Shown here: positions 43,822 through 53,374 of the stretch, one piece after another | Layout: every line of letters begins with the position of its first letter | How positions within the stretch are numbered: position 1 is the first letter of the stretch | Translations under genes and position numbers: made by a program | Source: UBA2365 sp964594045 | GTDB taxonomy: Bacteria; Bacteroidota; Bacteroidia; Chitinophagales; Saprospiraceae | Assembly (NCBI GenBank): GCA_964594045.1 | Contig: CAZQKR010000013.1 | Coordinates: 34,786-98,785, forward strand | Length of the DNA: 64,000 nt | Reading direction: 5' to 3' | Notes under the pieces: generated by a model | What the model saw: only the letters and a program-made list of their open reading frames with translations | Told to the model about the DNA's origin: nothing | Databases searched by the model: none

Positions 43822-44945
43822 GATTGCAGGCTTTTAATAATTTCTTCAGGAGTGATCATGCTGCCGATCTTTTCAACGCTGAAAACGCTGTCACCATGCA
43901 TTTTTCCGAAAATGATCTCTCTGTATAATCCGGTGATGTTCTCTTCCACAAAATGTACCCGTTCGTATTGTCTGATAATGCCCAAGATATCCGGAGCAAC
44001 AGGCAATAAGGTTTTGACAATCAATAGGGAAGCTTTATGTCCGCTTTTCCTCCATTCAGCACATGCATCCCGGGATGCTTCAGCCGAAATGCCGTAAGAA
44101 ACGATCAGGTCTTTACTTTCATCCTGGTGGTCATGATCGAAGAAGGTATATTCATTCAGTCGTTTTTCAACCTTTTCCTTTAATCTCCTCGTATTGGCCA
44201 GTGATTCAGGGTTGTTTTTCCTGATCATACCTTCGTTGTCGTGTGTGGATGAGTTGAACCGAACCTGATGATCGTCATTTCCAGCCGGGACAAAAGGCGG
44301 AACCATTTTTTGCCCGCTGCGATATGTCTGGTAGGGCAATTCTATCGGATCCGAATCAAAATTCATGCTCAAGCTTTCAAGCGGTTTTAAGCCTGAAATG
44401 TCAAAACTTTTGCTTGTCATGACCATTTCCTTGGAAGTCAGCAGTACAACAGGAGTTCTGAGTGAAATGGATGTTTTGATCGCTTCGTGTGTCAGATACC
44501 AACCGTCTTCAAAGTTGGACGGACAAAATACAGGTAATGGATAGCCGCCTGAGATGGCGCCGTGCAATACACCGAGATCACCCTGAGCGCCGGTTGTGGC
44601 TGAACCTGTGCTAGGGCCCAGCCTTTGTGTCAGGATCAACAGCATGGGCAATTCCATCATATAAGACATATTCAGCCCTTCGATCATCAGTGCAAGACCC
44701 GGAAAGGCAGTTGAGGTTACAGGATATTTGCCCGCAACGGACAATCCGGCCATCCATTGCATTACAGTGATTTCGTCCGGGCCGGCCAGAAAAAGCGGGA
44801 AGCGGTTGCCTCCGTATTGGTAAAACCTGTTGGACGGAGTGATCGGATAACCGATAAAGACTTCAGCGCCGGACTGAACACAGGCTTCCGTGATGATCAT
44901 GGAAGCATCGGTCAATACGATTTTTTTTTGTTGTTCTGTTTTCAA
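43818..44945 (-). CDS. 2-Oxoacid:ferredoxin oxidoreductase, alpha subunit
   Basis: A 375-residue alpha subunit without a gamma domain. Pyrimidine-binding domain: ASMIITEACVQSGAEVFIGY followed by P-I-T-P-S-N. A T-G-S-A-T-T-G-A-Q-G-D-L segment occurs in the middle. The C-terminal half includes DLIVSYGISAEASRDAC, the second domain of the family. No ferredoxin-like delta subunit is nearby. Substrate (2-oxoglutarate, pyruvate or branched-chain 2-oxoacids) cannot be told from sequence. First gene of a three-gene operon with a -7 box 16 bases upstream. Confidence 0.9.
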   Translation of the reverse strand: MKTEQQKKIVLTDASMIITEACVQSGAEVFIGYPITPSNRFYQYGGNRFPLFLAGPDEITVMQWMAGLSVAGKYPVTSTAFPGLALMIEGLNMSYMMELPMLLILTQRLGPSTGSATTGAQGDLGVLHGAISGGYPLPVFCPSNFEDGWYLTHEAIKTSISLRTPVVLLTSKEMVMTSKSFDISGLKPLESLSMNFDSDPIELPYQTYRSGQKMVPPFVPAGNDDHQVRFNSSTHDNEGMIRKNNPESLANTRRLKEKVEKRLNEYTFFDHDHQDESKDLIVSYGISAEASRDACAEWRKSGHKASLLIVKTLLPVAPDILGIIRQYERVHFVEENITGLYREIIFGKMHGDSVFSVEKIGSMITPEEIIKSLQS

Positions 44946-44961
44946 GTGCAGTAGTTTTATG

Positions 44962-44969
44962 CAAAAGTA
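44962..44969 (-). promoter_or_regulatory. -7 box of the oxoacid oxidoreductase operon (TACTTTTG)
   Basis: Minus-strand TACTTTTG, exact TAnnTTTG match, 16 bases before ATG 44945; short predicted leader. Confidence 0.5.
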
Positions 44970-45075
44970 ATAACTTTATCAAATCAGGATTAAAACAAAT
45001 GAACAAGCACCAGGATCAAGGGTTTAATAAAATGGATAAAAAATCAGGTGTTCATTTTGAGGCAGTTTTTTTCTT

Positions 45076-47388
45076 TCAGCGATTGATCACCATCTTGCCG
45101 GTAAGAGTTTGACCGCCGGTATGGATTCTAACCAGATAAATACCGTTTGGGAAAAGATTGACAGGAATTTCCTGTTGGTTGATACCGGAAGTAAAACCGT
45201 CATTTTTATTAAACATTGACCTCCCGTATACATCCAGAATTTCCAATTTTGTTTCACCTGATTGCCGGATTTCGAATGTGATATGGAGCCAGTCATCAGC
45301 AGGATTCGGGAAAATACGGACAGGAGATGATCCGGGGCTGATCGTATTGACTGTGTTGTTGGAATAACCAGGCGTAGGCATTAAAAAATCCCAGTGTCCG
45401 CCGCCGTCTGCTGTTCTTCCGTACGAACGGTCTTTTTGCTGTTCGCCAAAATGAATGCTGTCAACGAGGGTAAAATTCTGATCAACTTTTGAAAACAAAG
45501 CGATGATCTCGCCTTCCTTCGATAGTTTAAAATTCATATGTGTCGGACCTTCCTGCGATTCTTCATCGGCCCAGAACAACAAATAAGCTGCAGGGTCGAT
45601 CCAAATAGCCGGCAATGCCCATTTTCCCGGATTATTATGTTTGTCAGTCATATATAAACCACCTAAAAATACAGGGCTTAAGCCTCCGTTGTACAATTCT
45701 ACCCAGTCATCATAATCTCCGCCTTCATCTTTGATGGTATTGTTGTTTTCTGCCATGAACTCGTTGATATACAGGTCTGAGAGACTACTCCCCAACGAGA
45801 TGGTTTCGTCTCCGCAAATCGGATACTGATAAGTCCTGGAGGTATGGTCTTTTGCTGAAATGTAATAATACAGTTTTTCTGCATTAGTATCCGGTTGCAG
45901 GTAAACCTGATACAAACTGTCTGAGGCTTTGGAGTCAGGAAACTGACCATTGTCTTTAAGGGTGATACAAGAGTGGTTTTGATCACCGTAATGATAGCAA
46001 AACTGCACTTCACTGATGGCTTCATCATCAAAAATACAGGCTTCGGCAGATAGTTCATTGCTTTTCACCTGATAAAATGTCCTGACATCTTTGATGACCG
46101 GGCTGATGTTGGCTGACTGCAATTGGCCTAGAGCGGAGTTTCTCCGGGTGGTGATGTAAGGTTTGATACCGTATTTCACATGGTTTTCATCAATGTTGGT
46201 GTTGTAAGAGTTTAAGAAATCCGTCATCGTAAAACCATAATCCAGCGGGCGATATGGATCTGCTGAAGCTGAAGCGGTTATTTTTGACCTGAAGTCATCC
46301 AGATATGGAAAAAGGTAGCTTTCCACAAAGAAATTTGCCATATACAGTTCAAGGTAATAACTCAGCCTGTTTTTGTACTCCTGCACCTGCAAAATGTTTT
46401 TGTACAATGGCCTTGGCTCATCGTTTTTTGCCCAGGAATATATGTTCCTGGTTCCCCAGTCACGGTTGAGCCAGTCAATACCAAGTGTATTGTCGAGGTC
46501 ATAAGGTATGTACTCAAATTTTCCCGTAAAGCTGTTTTTGTAGAGATAAAAATTATTTTTGTTGTAGTGCGGTCCGTCCCAGTTGCCCGAAAGGATATCA
46601 AAAGCGATCGCCCGGATCATACCATCGACATTCAGTACTTTCTCCAGCTGACAGGGAAGATCTGCAATGGGTGTATTGTTGATCACATTAATGAAATTTG
46701 CCAGATCTGAATAATCATCTATTTCTGTGTTGGTAGTCAATTCATAAACTCTCGTATCGCCGTTGAGATGTTTGTAATTATCAGGATTTGAACCGCGATA
46801 AGCCAGATCAGCCGGCCAGGTGCATTTGTACAGGTTGCCGTCGTTATTGCCAAACCTGTTTTTGACGAAGTTCTCGTCGATATGTTCTACATTGATATAC
46901 AGCCCAAAATATGTACCGTTGATATACAGTTCAACATGATTGGCTCTCGGTGCAGGAATGCGCATTTCCCTGAGCATATCCCAGCAGACTTTTGAACGGA
47001 TGACGGAAGGGTCATTGTGTTCGCCGTTTATGTTCAGCTTTTCAAACCCTTTATACTTTCTTCCTGATTCGAAGGTGTTGAAGGATATTTTGAATGATTT
47101 TTTTTGAGAGTACCGGGAAGTATTTCCCCTGAGTCTGAAGCCGATGTTTTCCATTGTGTCACGTTTTTGTCCATCATCAAAAATGAATCTTGCAGGATAG
47201 TGTTCATCGCTGTTGGCATTTGCCGGATCGAGGATCCATTGTAAGAAGGTCGGGTTGATGCTGATCTCAATTTTTGGGATGATGGCGTCATTATATACTT
47301 CACCTTTTGCCGGAAAAGGTTCCTGTGCATTGATCAGCGAAGAGAAAAATGCGAAAACAAAAGTGAACAGAAAGAACTTTTTTAACAT
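45076..47388 (-). CDS. CotH-kinase/lamin-tail T9SS cargo protein
   Basis: A 770-residue exported protein. Signal peptide about 1-22 (MLKKFFLFTFVFAFFSSLI to NAQ); an ATG two codons upstream is also possible. CotH-like kinase region about 30-340 shows FRLRGNTSRYSQKKSFKISF, SVIRSKVCWDMLREM, LYINVEHIDENFVKNRFG and EYIPYDLDNTLGIDW, the likely metal-binding and catalytic segment. A lamin-tail domain (about 540-650, LYINEFMAENN and DDWVELYNGG) precedes a T9SS sorting domain (RIFPNPADDWLHITF to TGKMVINR). Known CotH proteins phosphorylate spore-coat proteins; the substrate here is unknown, but activity would be extracellular. Confidence 0.88.
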   Translation of the reverse strand: MLKKFFLFTFVFAFFSSLINAQEPFPAKGEVYNDAIIPKIEISINPTFLQWILDPANANSDEHYPARFIFDDGQKRDTMENIGFRLRGNTSRYSQKKSFKISFNTFESGRKYKGFEKLNINGEHNDPSVIRSKVCWDMLREMRIPAPRANHVELYINGTYFGLYINVEHIDENFVKNRFGNNDGNLYKCTWPADLAYRGSNPDNYKHLNGDTRVYELTTNTEIDDYSDLANFINVINNTPIADLPCQLEKVLNVDGMIRAIAFDILSGNWDGPHYNKNNFYLYKNSFTGKFEYIPYDLDNTLGIDWLNRDWGTRNIYSWAKNDEPRPLYKNILQVQEYKNRLSYYLELYMANFFVESYLFPYLDDFRSKITASASADPYRPLDYGFTMTDFLNSYNTNIDENHVKYGIKPYITTRRNSALGQLQSANISPVIKDVRTFYQVKSNELSAEACIFDDEAISEVQFCYHYGDQNHSCITLKDNGQFPDSKASDSLYQVYLQPDTNAEKLYYYISAKDHTSRTYQYPICGDETISLGSSLSDLYINEFMAENNNTIKDEGGDYDDWVELYNGGLSPVFLGGLYMTDKHNNPGKWALPAIWIDPAAYLLFWADEESQEGPTHMNFKLSKEGEIIALFSKVDQNFTLVDSIHFGEQQKDRSYGRTADGGGHWDFLMPTPGYSNNTVNTISPGSSPVRIFPNPADDWLHITFEIRQSGETKLEILDVYGRSMFNKNDGFTSGINQQEIPVNLFPNGIYLVRIHTGGQTLTGKMVINR

Positions 47389-47824
47389 GATCATGATTTA
47401 AAATAAAAACGAACCTGTAAAGTTAAATTGTTCATCGGGTATAAAAAACTTAACCGTGGTTCAAAATTGATTATGGATTAAAAAGGACATCTTTTATATG
47501 CCTTTTATTTGTTTTCTCCGGCCAAAATGGTTTTGTGTGAAATATGTGAATTCATAGTGTTAAAATTGACTGAATGATAGTTATGTGTAATGCGGATAAA
47601 CACAGACATCATAAGTATTTTCATTTAGGTTAAAAAGTCATTAAAAAATTTTTTTTATCTGACCGATCTTCCCGATTCAACAGTCATTTGATCCATTCAG
47701 AAAGAATCTTTTTTATTCTTAGTTACTCTTTGATTTGAATGGCAATGATTATGTATATTGCATTGAAATTATTAAATTTAGCATTTACAGGTTTTAGGTA
47801 TCCGGATCCTAAACAAAAAAGAAC
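47389..47824. other. Divergent intergenic region
   Basis: About 435 AT-rich bases between the CotH gene and the GNAT gene. No exact -7 box was found; TAAATTTA before the GNAT gene is one base off. Confidence 0.4.
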
Positions 47825-48424
47825 ATGGAAACAGCAAGAGGATTTTATTTCAACAGAAAAGGCAAGGATTTTTATACCCGGCCTATAATCTCTTCAGACA
47901 AGGAGTTCCTGAGGGATGGTTTTAAAATGCTTTCATTGAAGTCCAGGTTCAACAGATTTTTGAGTTTTTTGAAGTCGCTGACCGATGAACAACTCAGGTT
48001 TTACACGGAAGTGGATGGGTTTAATCATGTGGCATGGGGAATTCTGGAAGTTACCGGAGGGATCGCAATGCCCGCAGGTATCGGAAGATTTGTCAGGGTA
48101 AAAGGCGAACCTGAGGTTGCAGAAGTTGGCTTGATCATCGTTGATGAATACCAGAAATCAGGTCTCGGAACATTGTTGATGGCTGTTTTGAATCTTGAAG
48201 GGGTCAGATGTGGCATTCAAAAACTGCGGTATCACGTTGTCGAAAGCAATTTTGGAATGAAAAAATTATTGGAGCCCCTTGGGTTTGAAGTAAGGAGCAA
48301 TGATCAGGGTATTTTACTGGCAGAGACCAAAATCATCGGAAATGCTGAGGACTTACCGATCACTTATAAAGGAAGCAAAACAGCCGAAACATGGTTGGAA
48401 GTTGAGGCCAGGTTCATCCCATAG
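47825..48424 (+). CDS. GNAT-family N-acetyltransferase
   Basis: A 199-residue protein. The GNAT core shows AEVGLIIVDEYQKSGLGTLLMAVL (acetyl-CoA loop Q-K-S-G-L-G-T) and VESNFGMKKLLEPLGFEVRS. The N-terminal 45 residues, with RPIISSDKEFLRDGFKMLS, are typical of longer members in which the domain follows a lyase or ATP-grasp part elsewhere. Substrate unknown. Stands alone, divergent from the CotH gene. Confidence 0.85.
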   Translation: METARGFYFNRKGKDFYTRPIISSDKEFLRDGFKMLSLKSRFNRFLSFLKSLTDEQLRFYTEVDGFNHVAWGILEVTGGIAMPAGIGRFVRVKGEPEVAEVGLIIVDEYQKSGLGTLLMAVLNLEGVRCGIQKLRYHVVESNFGMKKLLEPLGFEVRSNDQGILLAETKIIGNAEDLPITYKGSKTAETWLEVEARFIP

Positions 48425-48908
48425 CTTCAATTTTTTGATCTGCGATCAACCAATATGGTTCTTCAGTTGACTCGAACAGTTGATATTTAAGCTGAAAATT
48501 GTTGTAAATCAGTCATATACATTTACACGTTTTACCAGGAAACAGTCACTACCGTATTTTTTAATATAAATGATCAGTTTTCAAAATTTGATGTCAATCC
48601 TGCAGTCAATAAAGAGTATACAGAGTATTCGTAGTTGCAGAATGCTATGGACAAGCAATTAATCTCCGGTATAAAATCTTTTTCGTTCTTGAATCACATT
48701 TAGCTTAACAAGTTCAATTTCAGTTCATAAATTCTTTATATCATCGATTGCTTCCTGTATATGGTTTTTATCCGTATAAAAAATCGCATTGGTGGCAACT
48801 AAATCCGGCATAATGCGTTTATGATTTGTCTTACTTGTAAGAACTAACGATATAAAAAACTTGGTTGACTTCATTTCAGCAGAAGTCACTCTTCTAATTA
48901 AATGGTTT
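48425..48908. other. Intergenic, possible gene remnant
   Basis: About 480 bases before the TonB receptor. On the minus strand, 48725-48840 encodes NHKRIMPDLVATNAIFYTDK followed by NHIQEAIDDIKNL, which looks protein-like, but no start context or family was recognised. Otherwise nothing was seen. Confidence 0.35.
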
Positions 48909-51320
48909 ATGAAATTGATAAAAAACCTCATTTTACTTATTTTTCTGGCTTTTGGAGCATCCGGTTATGCTCAGCAATTCACGATCAGCGGATTTGTTGA
49001 AGATGCTGAGAGCGGAGAGAAACTGATATCGGCCAACGTTTTTGATCTGAAGTCTGTATCCGGAACCGTTTCCAATAATTATGGATTTTATTCGCTATCC
49101 CTGAAAAAGGATTCTGTCAGGCTTGAAATATCCTACATAGGCTATGAATCAAAAACCATAGATCTGTATTTGAATAAGAACGTCCAGCTGAATGTATCCC
49201 TTTCACCGTCCATCATGCTGGAACAGATTGAGATCAGGGCAGAGCGGAGCAAAAGGATCGAAGAGCAGTCACAGATGAGTGTTGTGGAAGTTCCGATACA
49301 GCAGATCAAGAAGATCCCCGCTTTACTGGGAGAAACGGATGTATTGAAAGCATTGCAGCTGCTGCCGGGAGTTCAGTCCGGAGGTGAAGGCCAGAACGGG
49401 CTTTATGTCCGGGGAGGCAGCCCTGACCAGAATCTGATCCTGCTGGATGGTGTTCCGTTGTACAATGTGTCCCATCTGTTTGGATTTTTCTCGGTTTTCA
49501 ATGCTGACGCGATCAAGAATGTCACGTTGATGAAGGGAGGATTTCCTGCGCGTTACGGAGGTCGCTTATCATCTGTGATCGATATTTCCATGAAGGAAGG
49601 GAATATGAAAACCTATCACGGCGCAGCATCGGTCGGGCTGATCTCTTCAAGGGCGATGTTTGAGGGGCCGATCATCAAAGATAAAGCATCATTTATACTT
49701 TCGGGAAGGAGAACATATATCGATCTGCTGGCCAGGCCGTTCATTGAAAGAGCCTTTAGTCAGGAAAGCGGTCAGAGCGGCTCAGTCGGATATTTTTTCT
49801 ATGATTTGAATGCAAAAGTCAATTATAAACTCTCTGAGAAAGACCGGTTCTACCTGAGCGTTTATTCAGGCGAAGACCCTTTTTATTTCAGATTTGGAGA
49901 TGAAATACCCAATGTGAATAAAAATGACATCAGCACTAAATTGCAATGGGGTAATGTGATCGGTGCACTGAGATGGAACCGTGTCTGGGCACCTAAACTG
50001 TTCAGCAATGCACATCTAACTTACAGCAAATATAATTTTGGGACTGCTGTAAATACAGAAATAATTGATTATCAGGATAATTTCAATTTTGATGCAGGTG
50101 TCAGTTATGATTCGGGAATTGAGGATTTTGGGGCAAAACTGGACTTTGACTATATGCCAACCCCCAACCATTACATACGATTCGGTGGAAATGTGATCTT
50201 TCATGAATTCAAACCAGGAAAAACGAACCTCATTTTCGATGTAGGCAGCTTTAAAATTGATACGACACTGGGTCAGCCAAATATCACTGCCCACGAAACT
50301 TCCTTTTACCTCGAGGATGATTACAAGATCAATAATTTTCTGATGGTCAATGCGGGTTTGCATTATTCATTGTACGTATTGGATAAACAGACTTATCAGT
50401 CCTTACAGCCAAGGTTCAGCGCCAATGTCCGACTTCCGGGAGACCTTGCCTTCAAAACTTCCTTTGTGACCATGCAGCAATATCTTCAATTACTGACCAG
50501 TGAAAGTATCGGACTCCCCTGGGATCAATGGTTGCCTACCACAACCATCGTCAAACCCCAGAAATCCTGGCAGGCTGCCATCGGTTTGGCTAAGACATTC
50601 GGGAATGATTATGAGATCAGTGTGGAAGGTTATTACAAGGAGATGGATAATGTAACTGCTTTCAAGGAAGGCGCAGGTCAGTTTGATCTGAAACCGTGGG
50701 AAGAACTGGTAACCCAGGGAGAGGGCAAATCCTATGGTGGTGAATTTTTTGTCCAGAAAAAAGCGGGCAGATTTTCAGGCTGGATCGGTTATACACTTTC
50801 CTGGACCAGCCGCCGGTTTGACGAAAAGAACGGAGGTGAATGGTACCCTTATAAATATGACCGGAGACATGACATCTCCATCGTGGCGAGTTACAGGATC
50901 TCCGAAAAGTTTGAATTTTCAGTGACCTGGGTTTACGGGACCGGCAATGCCTATACACTGGCCAATTCCAGGTTTTACAGCTATGCGCCGGACTATTACA
51001 AATACCTGAACAGCCAGAATTTTGAAAACTACCTCAATTACTGGCAATCCGAGAGCTTCCGATCCAGAAATGAATTCAGGATGCCGGCCTATCACAGGCT
51101 GGATGTCGGTCTGGATTACAAGTACAAATACCGTAAAACAACAAATACCTGGTCGATTGGTGCCTACAATGCATACAACAGATCAAATCCGTTCTTTTTG
51201 AATGTGGAAACCCAGTATGATTACAACCCTGCCACAGGTGAGTATGATCCAAGAAGGGCATTGATGCAGTACAGTCTTTTTCCCATCATACCTTCCATTG
51301 CATATAAAATTGAATTTTAA
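48909..51320 (+). CDS. TonB-dependent outer-membrane receptor
   Basis: An 803-residue receptor. Signal peptide about 1-23 (ending SGYAQQ); the frame extends upstream to a TTG, but ATG 48909 gives the signal. A CarboxypepD-reg-like domain (about 24-105: FTISGFVEDAESGEKLISAN) is followed by the plug (about 125-225: LLPGVQSGGEGQNGLYVRGG) and a 22-strand barrel ending SIAYKIEF. It imports a ligand using TonB energy. The DUF4249 lipoprotein 27 bases downstream is a regular partner in Bacteroidota, making a SusC/SusD-like pair of unknown substrate. Confidence 0.95.
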   Translation: MKLIKNLILLIFLAFGASGYAQQFTISGFVEDAESGEKLISANVFDLKSVSGTVSNNYGFYSLSLKKDSVRLEISYIGYESKTIDLYLNKNVQLNVSLSPSIMLEQIEIRAERSKRIEEQSQMSVVEVPIQQIKKIPALLGETDVLKALQLLPGVQSGGEGQNGLYVRGGSPDQNLILLDGVPLYNVSHLFGFFSVFNADAIKNVTLMKGGFPARYGGRLSSVIDISMKEGNMKTYHGAASVGLISSRAMFEGPIIKDKASFILSGRRTYIDLLARPFIERAFSQESGQSGSVGYFFYDLNAKVNYKLSEKDRFYLSVYSGEDPFYFRFGDEIPNVNKNDISTKLQWGNVIGALRWNRVWAPKLFSNAHLTYSKYNFGTAVNTEIIDYQDNFNFDAGVSYDSGIEDFGAKLDFDYMPTPNHYIRFGGNVIFHEFKPGKTNLIFDVGSFKIDTTLGQPNITAHETSFYLEDDYKINNFLMVNAGLHYSLYVLDKQTYQSLQPRFSANVRLPGDLAFKTSFVTMQQYLQLLTSESIGLPWDQWLPTTTIVKPQKSWQAAIGLAKTFGNDYEISVEGYYKEMDNVTAFKEGAGQFDLKPWEELVTQGEGKSYGGEFFVQKKAGRFSGWIGYTLSWTSRRFDEKNGGEWYPYKYDRRHDISIVASYRISEKFEFSVTWVYGTGNAYTLANSRFYSYAPDYYKYLNSQNFENYLNYWQSESFRSRNEFRMPAYHRLDVGLDYKYKYRKTTNTWSIGAYNAYNRSNPFFLNVETQYDYNPATGEYDPRRALMQYSLFPIIPSIAYKIEF

Positions 51321-51347
51321 GCATTGACTTCAATAAAACAGATCAAT

Positions 51348-52280
51348 ATGAACTTTAAAAATATCATCATATTAAGTGTATTTCTGGGAATACTGGCACT
51401 CCCGGGATGCACGGATTTTTTTATCCAGGAACTGGAGATCCCAAGGCAAAGCGTGGATGATCAGCTGGTGATCCACGGGTTTATCAGCGATACGGATGAT
51501 TCTGTCGAAGTAGTGGTTGCGCGCAACTGGTCAGTAGATGAGGACCTGGAAGAGACCGCCTCAAAGGTTAACCAGGCAAATGTGCAGATCTTTCAAAATG
51601 GTGTCCTTAAATTTGATATTTCACAGGATGATCAGGGCAAATACCGCAAAATGACCGGATCAGATGTGGGTGGCGAAGGTGAAGACTGGAGGGTTGAAGT
51701 GTCTCACCCTGAATATGAGAAAGCTGTAGTCAATACAACCATGCCTAAAATGGTTTTGCCCAGATCAGTGAAATTCATTGAAGGATATAATTTTGGCGGA
51801 GTCGGTTCATTTGAAGATGCAAACGCAATTGAAATTATCATCGATGATCCCGCTAATGAAATCAATTTTTATGAGGTACGGGTATTGACCACAGTTATTG
51901 CGAAGGAAGCACTGATCTTTGGCACAGATACATTTTACGTGGAAACTTATTACCCGAACAATTATTTCAGCGATGATCCGGTTGTTGAAAGGGGAACCAG
52001 CGGCTTGCTCATACCGGATGACAGCTTTAACGGTAAAGAGAGGGTGTTTTACATCGTGATGACCGGTGATAAGGTTGAAAACGTTGATGTTAGTAAACTC
52101 AGGGTGGAATGGAATTGTATTTCAAATGACCACTATCAATATTCAAAATCACTTGAGAAGTATCAGCGTTCAAGTGGTTTTGGTTTTTTTGCCGAACCGG
52201 TGGGTATTTTTTCCAATGTTGAAAATGGCCTGGGACTGGTTTCTTTTAAGTCAAGCAGAATTCTGACCGTTTCGGAATGA
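51348..52280 (+). CDS. DUF4249 lipoprotein
   Basis: A 310-residue surface or periplasmic lipoprotein. Lipobox LALPGC (C22) after MNFKNIIILSVFLGI; a TTG eight codons upstream is also in frame but would bury the signal. DUF4249 phrases: LVIHGFISDTDDSVEVVVAR, then KYRKMTGSDVGGEGEDWRVE and DDPANEINFYEVRV. Members accompany TonB receptors in Bacteroidota and probably capture the ligand. Ends just before a hairpin with a T-run at 52317-52370. Confidence 0.88.
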   Translation: MNFKNIIILSVFLGILALPGCTDFFIQELEIPRQSVDDQLVIHGFISDTDDSVEVVVARNWSVDEDLEETASKVNQANVQIFQNGVLKFDISQDDQGKYRKMTGSDVGGEGEDWRVEVSHPEYEKAVVNTTMPKMVLPRSVKFIEGYNFGGVGSFEDANAIEIIIDDPANEINFYEVRVLTTVIAKEALIFGTDTFYVETYYPNNYFSDDPVVERGTSGLLIPDDSFNGKERVFYIVMTGDKVENVDVSKLRVEWNCISNDHYQYSKSLEKYQRSSGFGFFAEPVGIFSNVENGLGLVSFKSSRILTVSE

Positions 52281-52316
52281 TCATCTGATCGCGGATCATA
52301 ACAGGATGTGAACTTA

Positions 52317-52370
52317 GCTTGCAAACAGCATTTGGTGAATGCTCATCGGGTGTAATTTGCAAGCGCTTTT
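52317..52370 (+). terminator. Terminator hairpin overlapping the end of pyrD
   Basis: GCTTGCAAA (52317-52325) pairs with TTTGCAAGC (52356-52364), with an inner AGCATT/AATGCT stem, and is followed by GCTTTTTT. It should end the plus-strand receptor/DUF4249 transcript. The right arm lies inside the last codons of the convergent pyrD gene, so sequence there serves both roles. Confidence 0.55.
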
Positions 52371-53374
52371 TTGATCCTTCTGACCAAACCCGGACCTTCG
52401 TAGATGAACCCGGTATAAAGCTGAATCACACCTGCTCCTGCTTCCAGTTTTTCGATCGCATCTTCCGGACTATGGATACCACCAACACCAATGATGGGAA
52501 TTTTTCCTTCAGATTTTTGGCTGATGTACCGGATGATTTCAGTTGAGCGTCGTTTCAAAGGTAATCCGCTGAGCCCGCCGGCCCCTTTTGAAACAATCGT
52601 ATGTTCATCTGTGACCAATCCTTCTCTTGAGATGGTCGTATTTGTAGCCACAATGCCTGAAATTCCCGTATTTTGAACGATTTCTATGATATCATCAAGT
52701 TGTTCAATACTTACATCCGGCGCTATTTTCAGGAAAATGGGTTTGGGCTGATCTTTTTCCCTGTTGATTTCCTGAAGGGCGCTCAAAATTTCTTTCAATG
52801 GTTTTTTGTCCTGCAATTCCCGCAGATTCGGAGTATTGGGAGAACTGACATTTACCGTGAAATAATCTACATAGGGAAATAAACCTTTAAAGCATTTTAC
52901 GTAATCTGATGTGGCATTTTCAAGAGGTGTCATTTTGTTTTTCCCGATATTACCACCGATGATCAGGTCGTTTTTGCATAGTTTTTTCAGTTGCCTGATT
53001 GCTGCATCCAGACCAAGGTTGTTAAAACCCATCCGGTTGATCAATGCCTGGTCCTCTGGCAATCTGAAAATTCTGGGTCTGGGGTTTCCGGGTTGGCCAA
53101 CGGGAGTGATCGTGCCGATTTCTACAAATCCGAATCCAATGCTTTCCATTTCCCTGATCAATTCTGCATTTTTGTCAAATCCTGCAGCCAGGCCAACCCT
53201 GTTTTTGAACTGCAATCCTGCAAAATCAAAGGAAAGTTTTTTATTCCGGTAATCAAAAAATAAATGCAGGAACCATTTGGCAAGTGGTAAACGGATCATT
53301 ACTGCAATGATCGAATGGGCATTTTCCGGAGAAAAGGAGAACAGGATCGGTTTAATGAAAAGTTTATACATCAC
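52343..53374 (-). CDS. pyrD: Dihydroorotate dehydrogenase (quinone type)
   Basis: A 343-residue class 2 enzyme of pyrimidine synthesis. N-terminal membrane-associated helix (MMYKLFIKPILFSFSPENAH), GLAAGFDKNAELIREMESIG, FVEIGTITPVGQPGNPRPRI, substrate loop TVNVSSPNTPNLRELQ, catalytic-type LPLKRRSTEIIRYI region and FMN phosphate segment IIGVGGIHSPEDAIEKLEAG. Start overlaps the crp-like gene by 11 bases, so translation is probably coupled. Last gene of the dnaX operon. Confidence 0.95.
   Translation of the reverse strand: MMYKLFIKPILFSFSPENAHSIIAVMIRLPLAKWFLHLFFDYRNKKLSFDFAGLQFKNRVGLAAGFDKNAELIREMESIGFGFVEIGTITPVGQPGNPRPRIFRLPEDQALINRMGFNNLGLDAAIRQLKKLCKNDLIIGGNIGKNKMTPLENATSDYVKCFKGLFPYVDYFTVNVSSPNTPNLRELQDKKPLKEILSALQEINREKDQPKPIFLKIAPDVSIEQLDDIIEIVQNTGISGIVATNTTISREGLVTDEHTIVSKGAGGLSGLPLKRRSTEIIRYISQKSEGKIPIIGVGGIHSPEDAIEKLEAGAGVIQLYTGFIYEGPGLVRRIKKALANYTR

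Noticed and set aside
48725..48931. 68-codon minus-strand frame before the TonB receptor with protein-like C-terminal half
   Set aside because: Its start lies antisense to the receptor's beginning and no family was recognised; kept only as a possible remnant.
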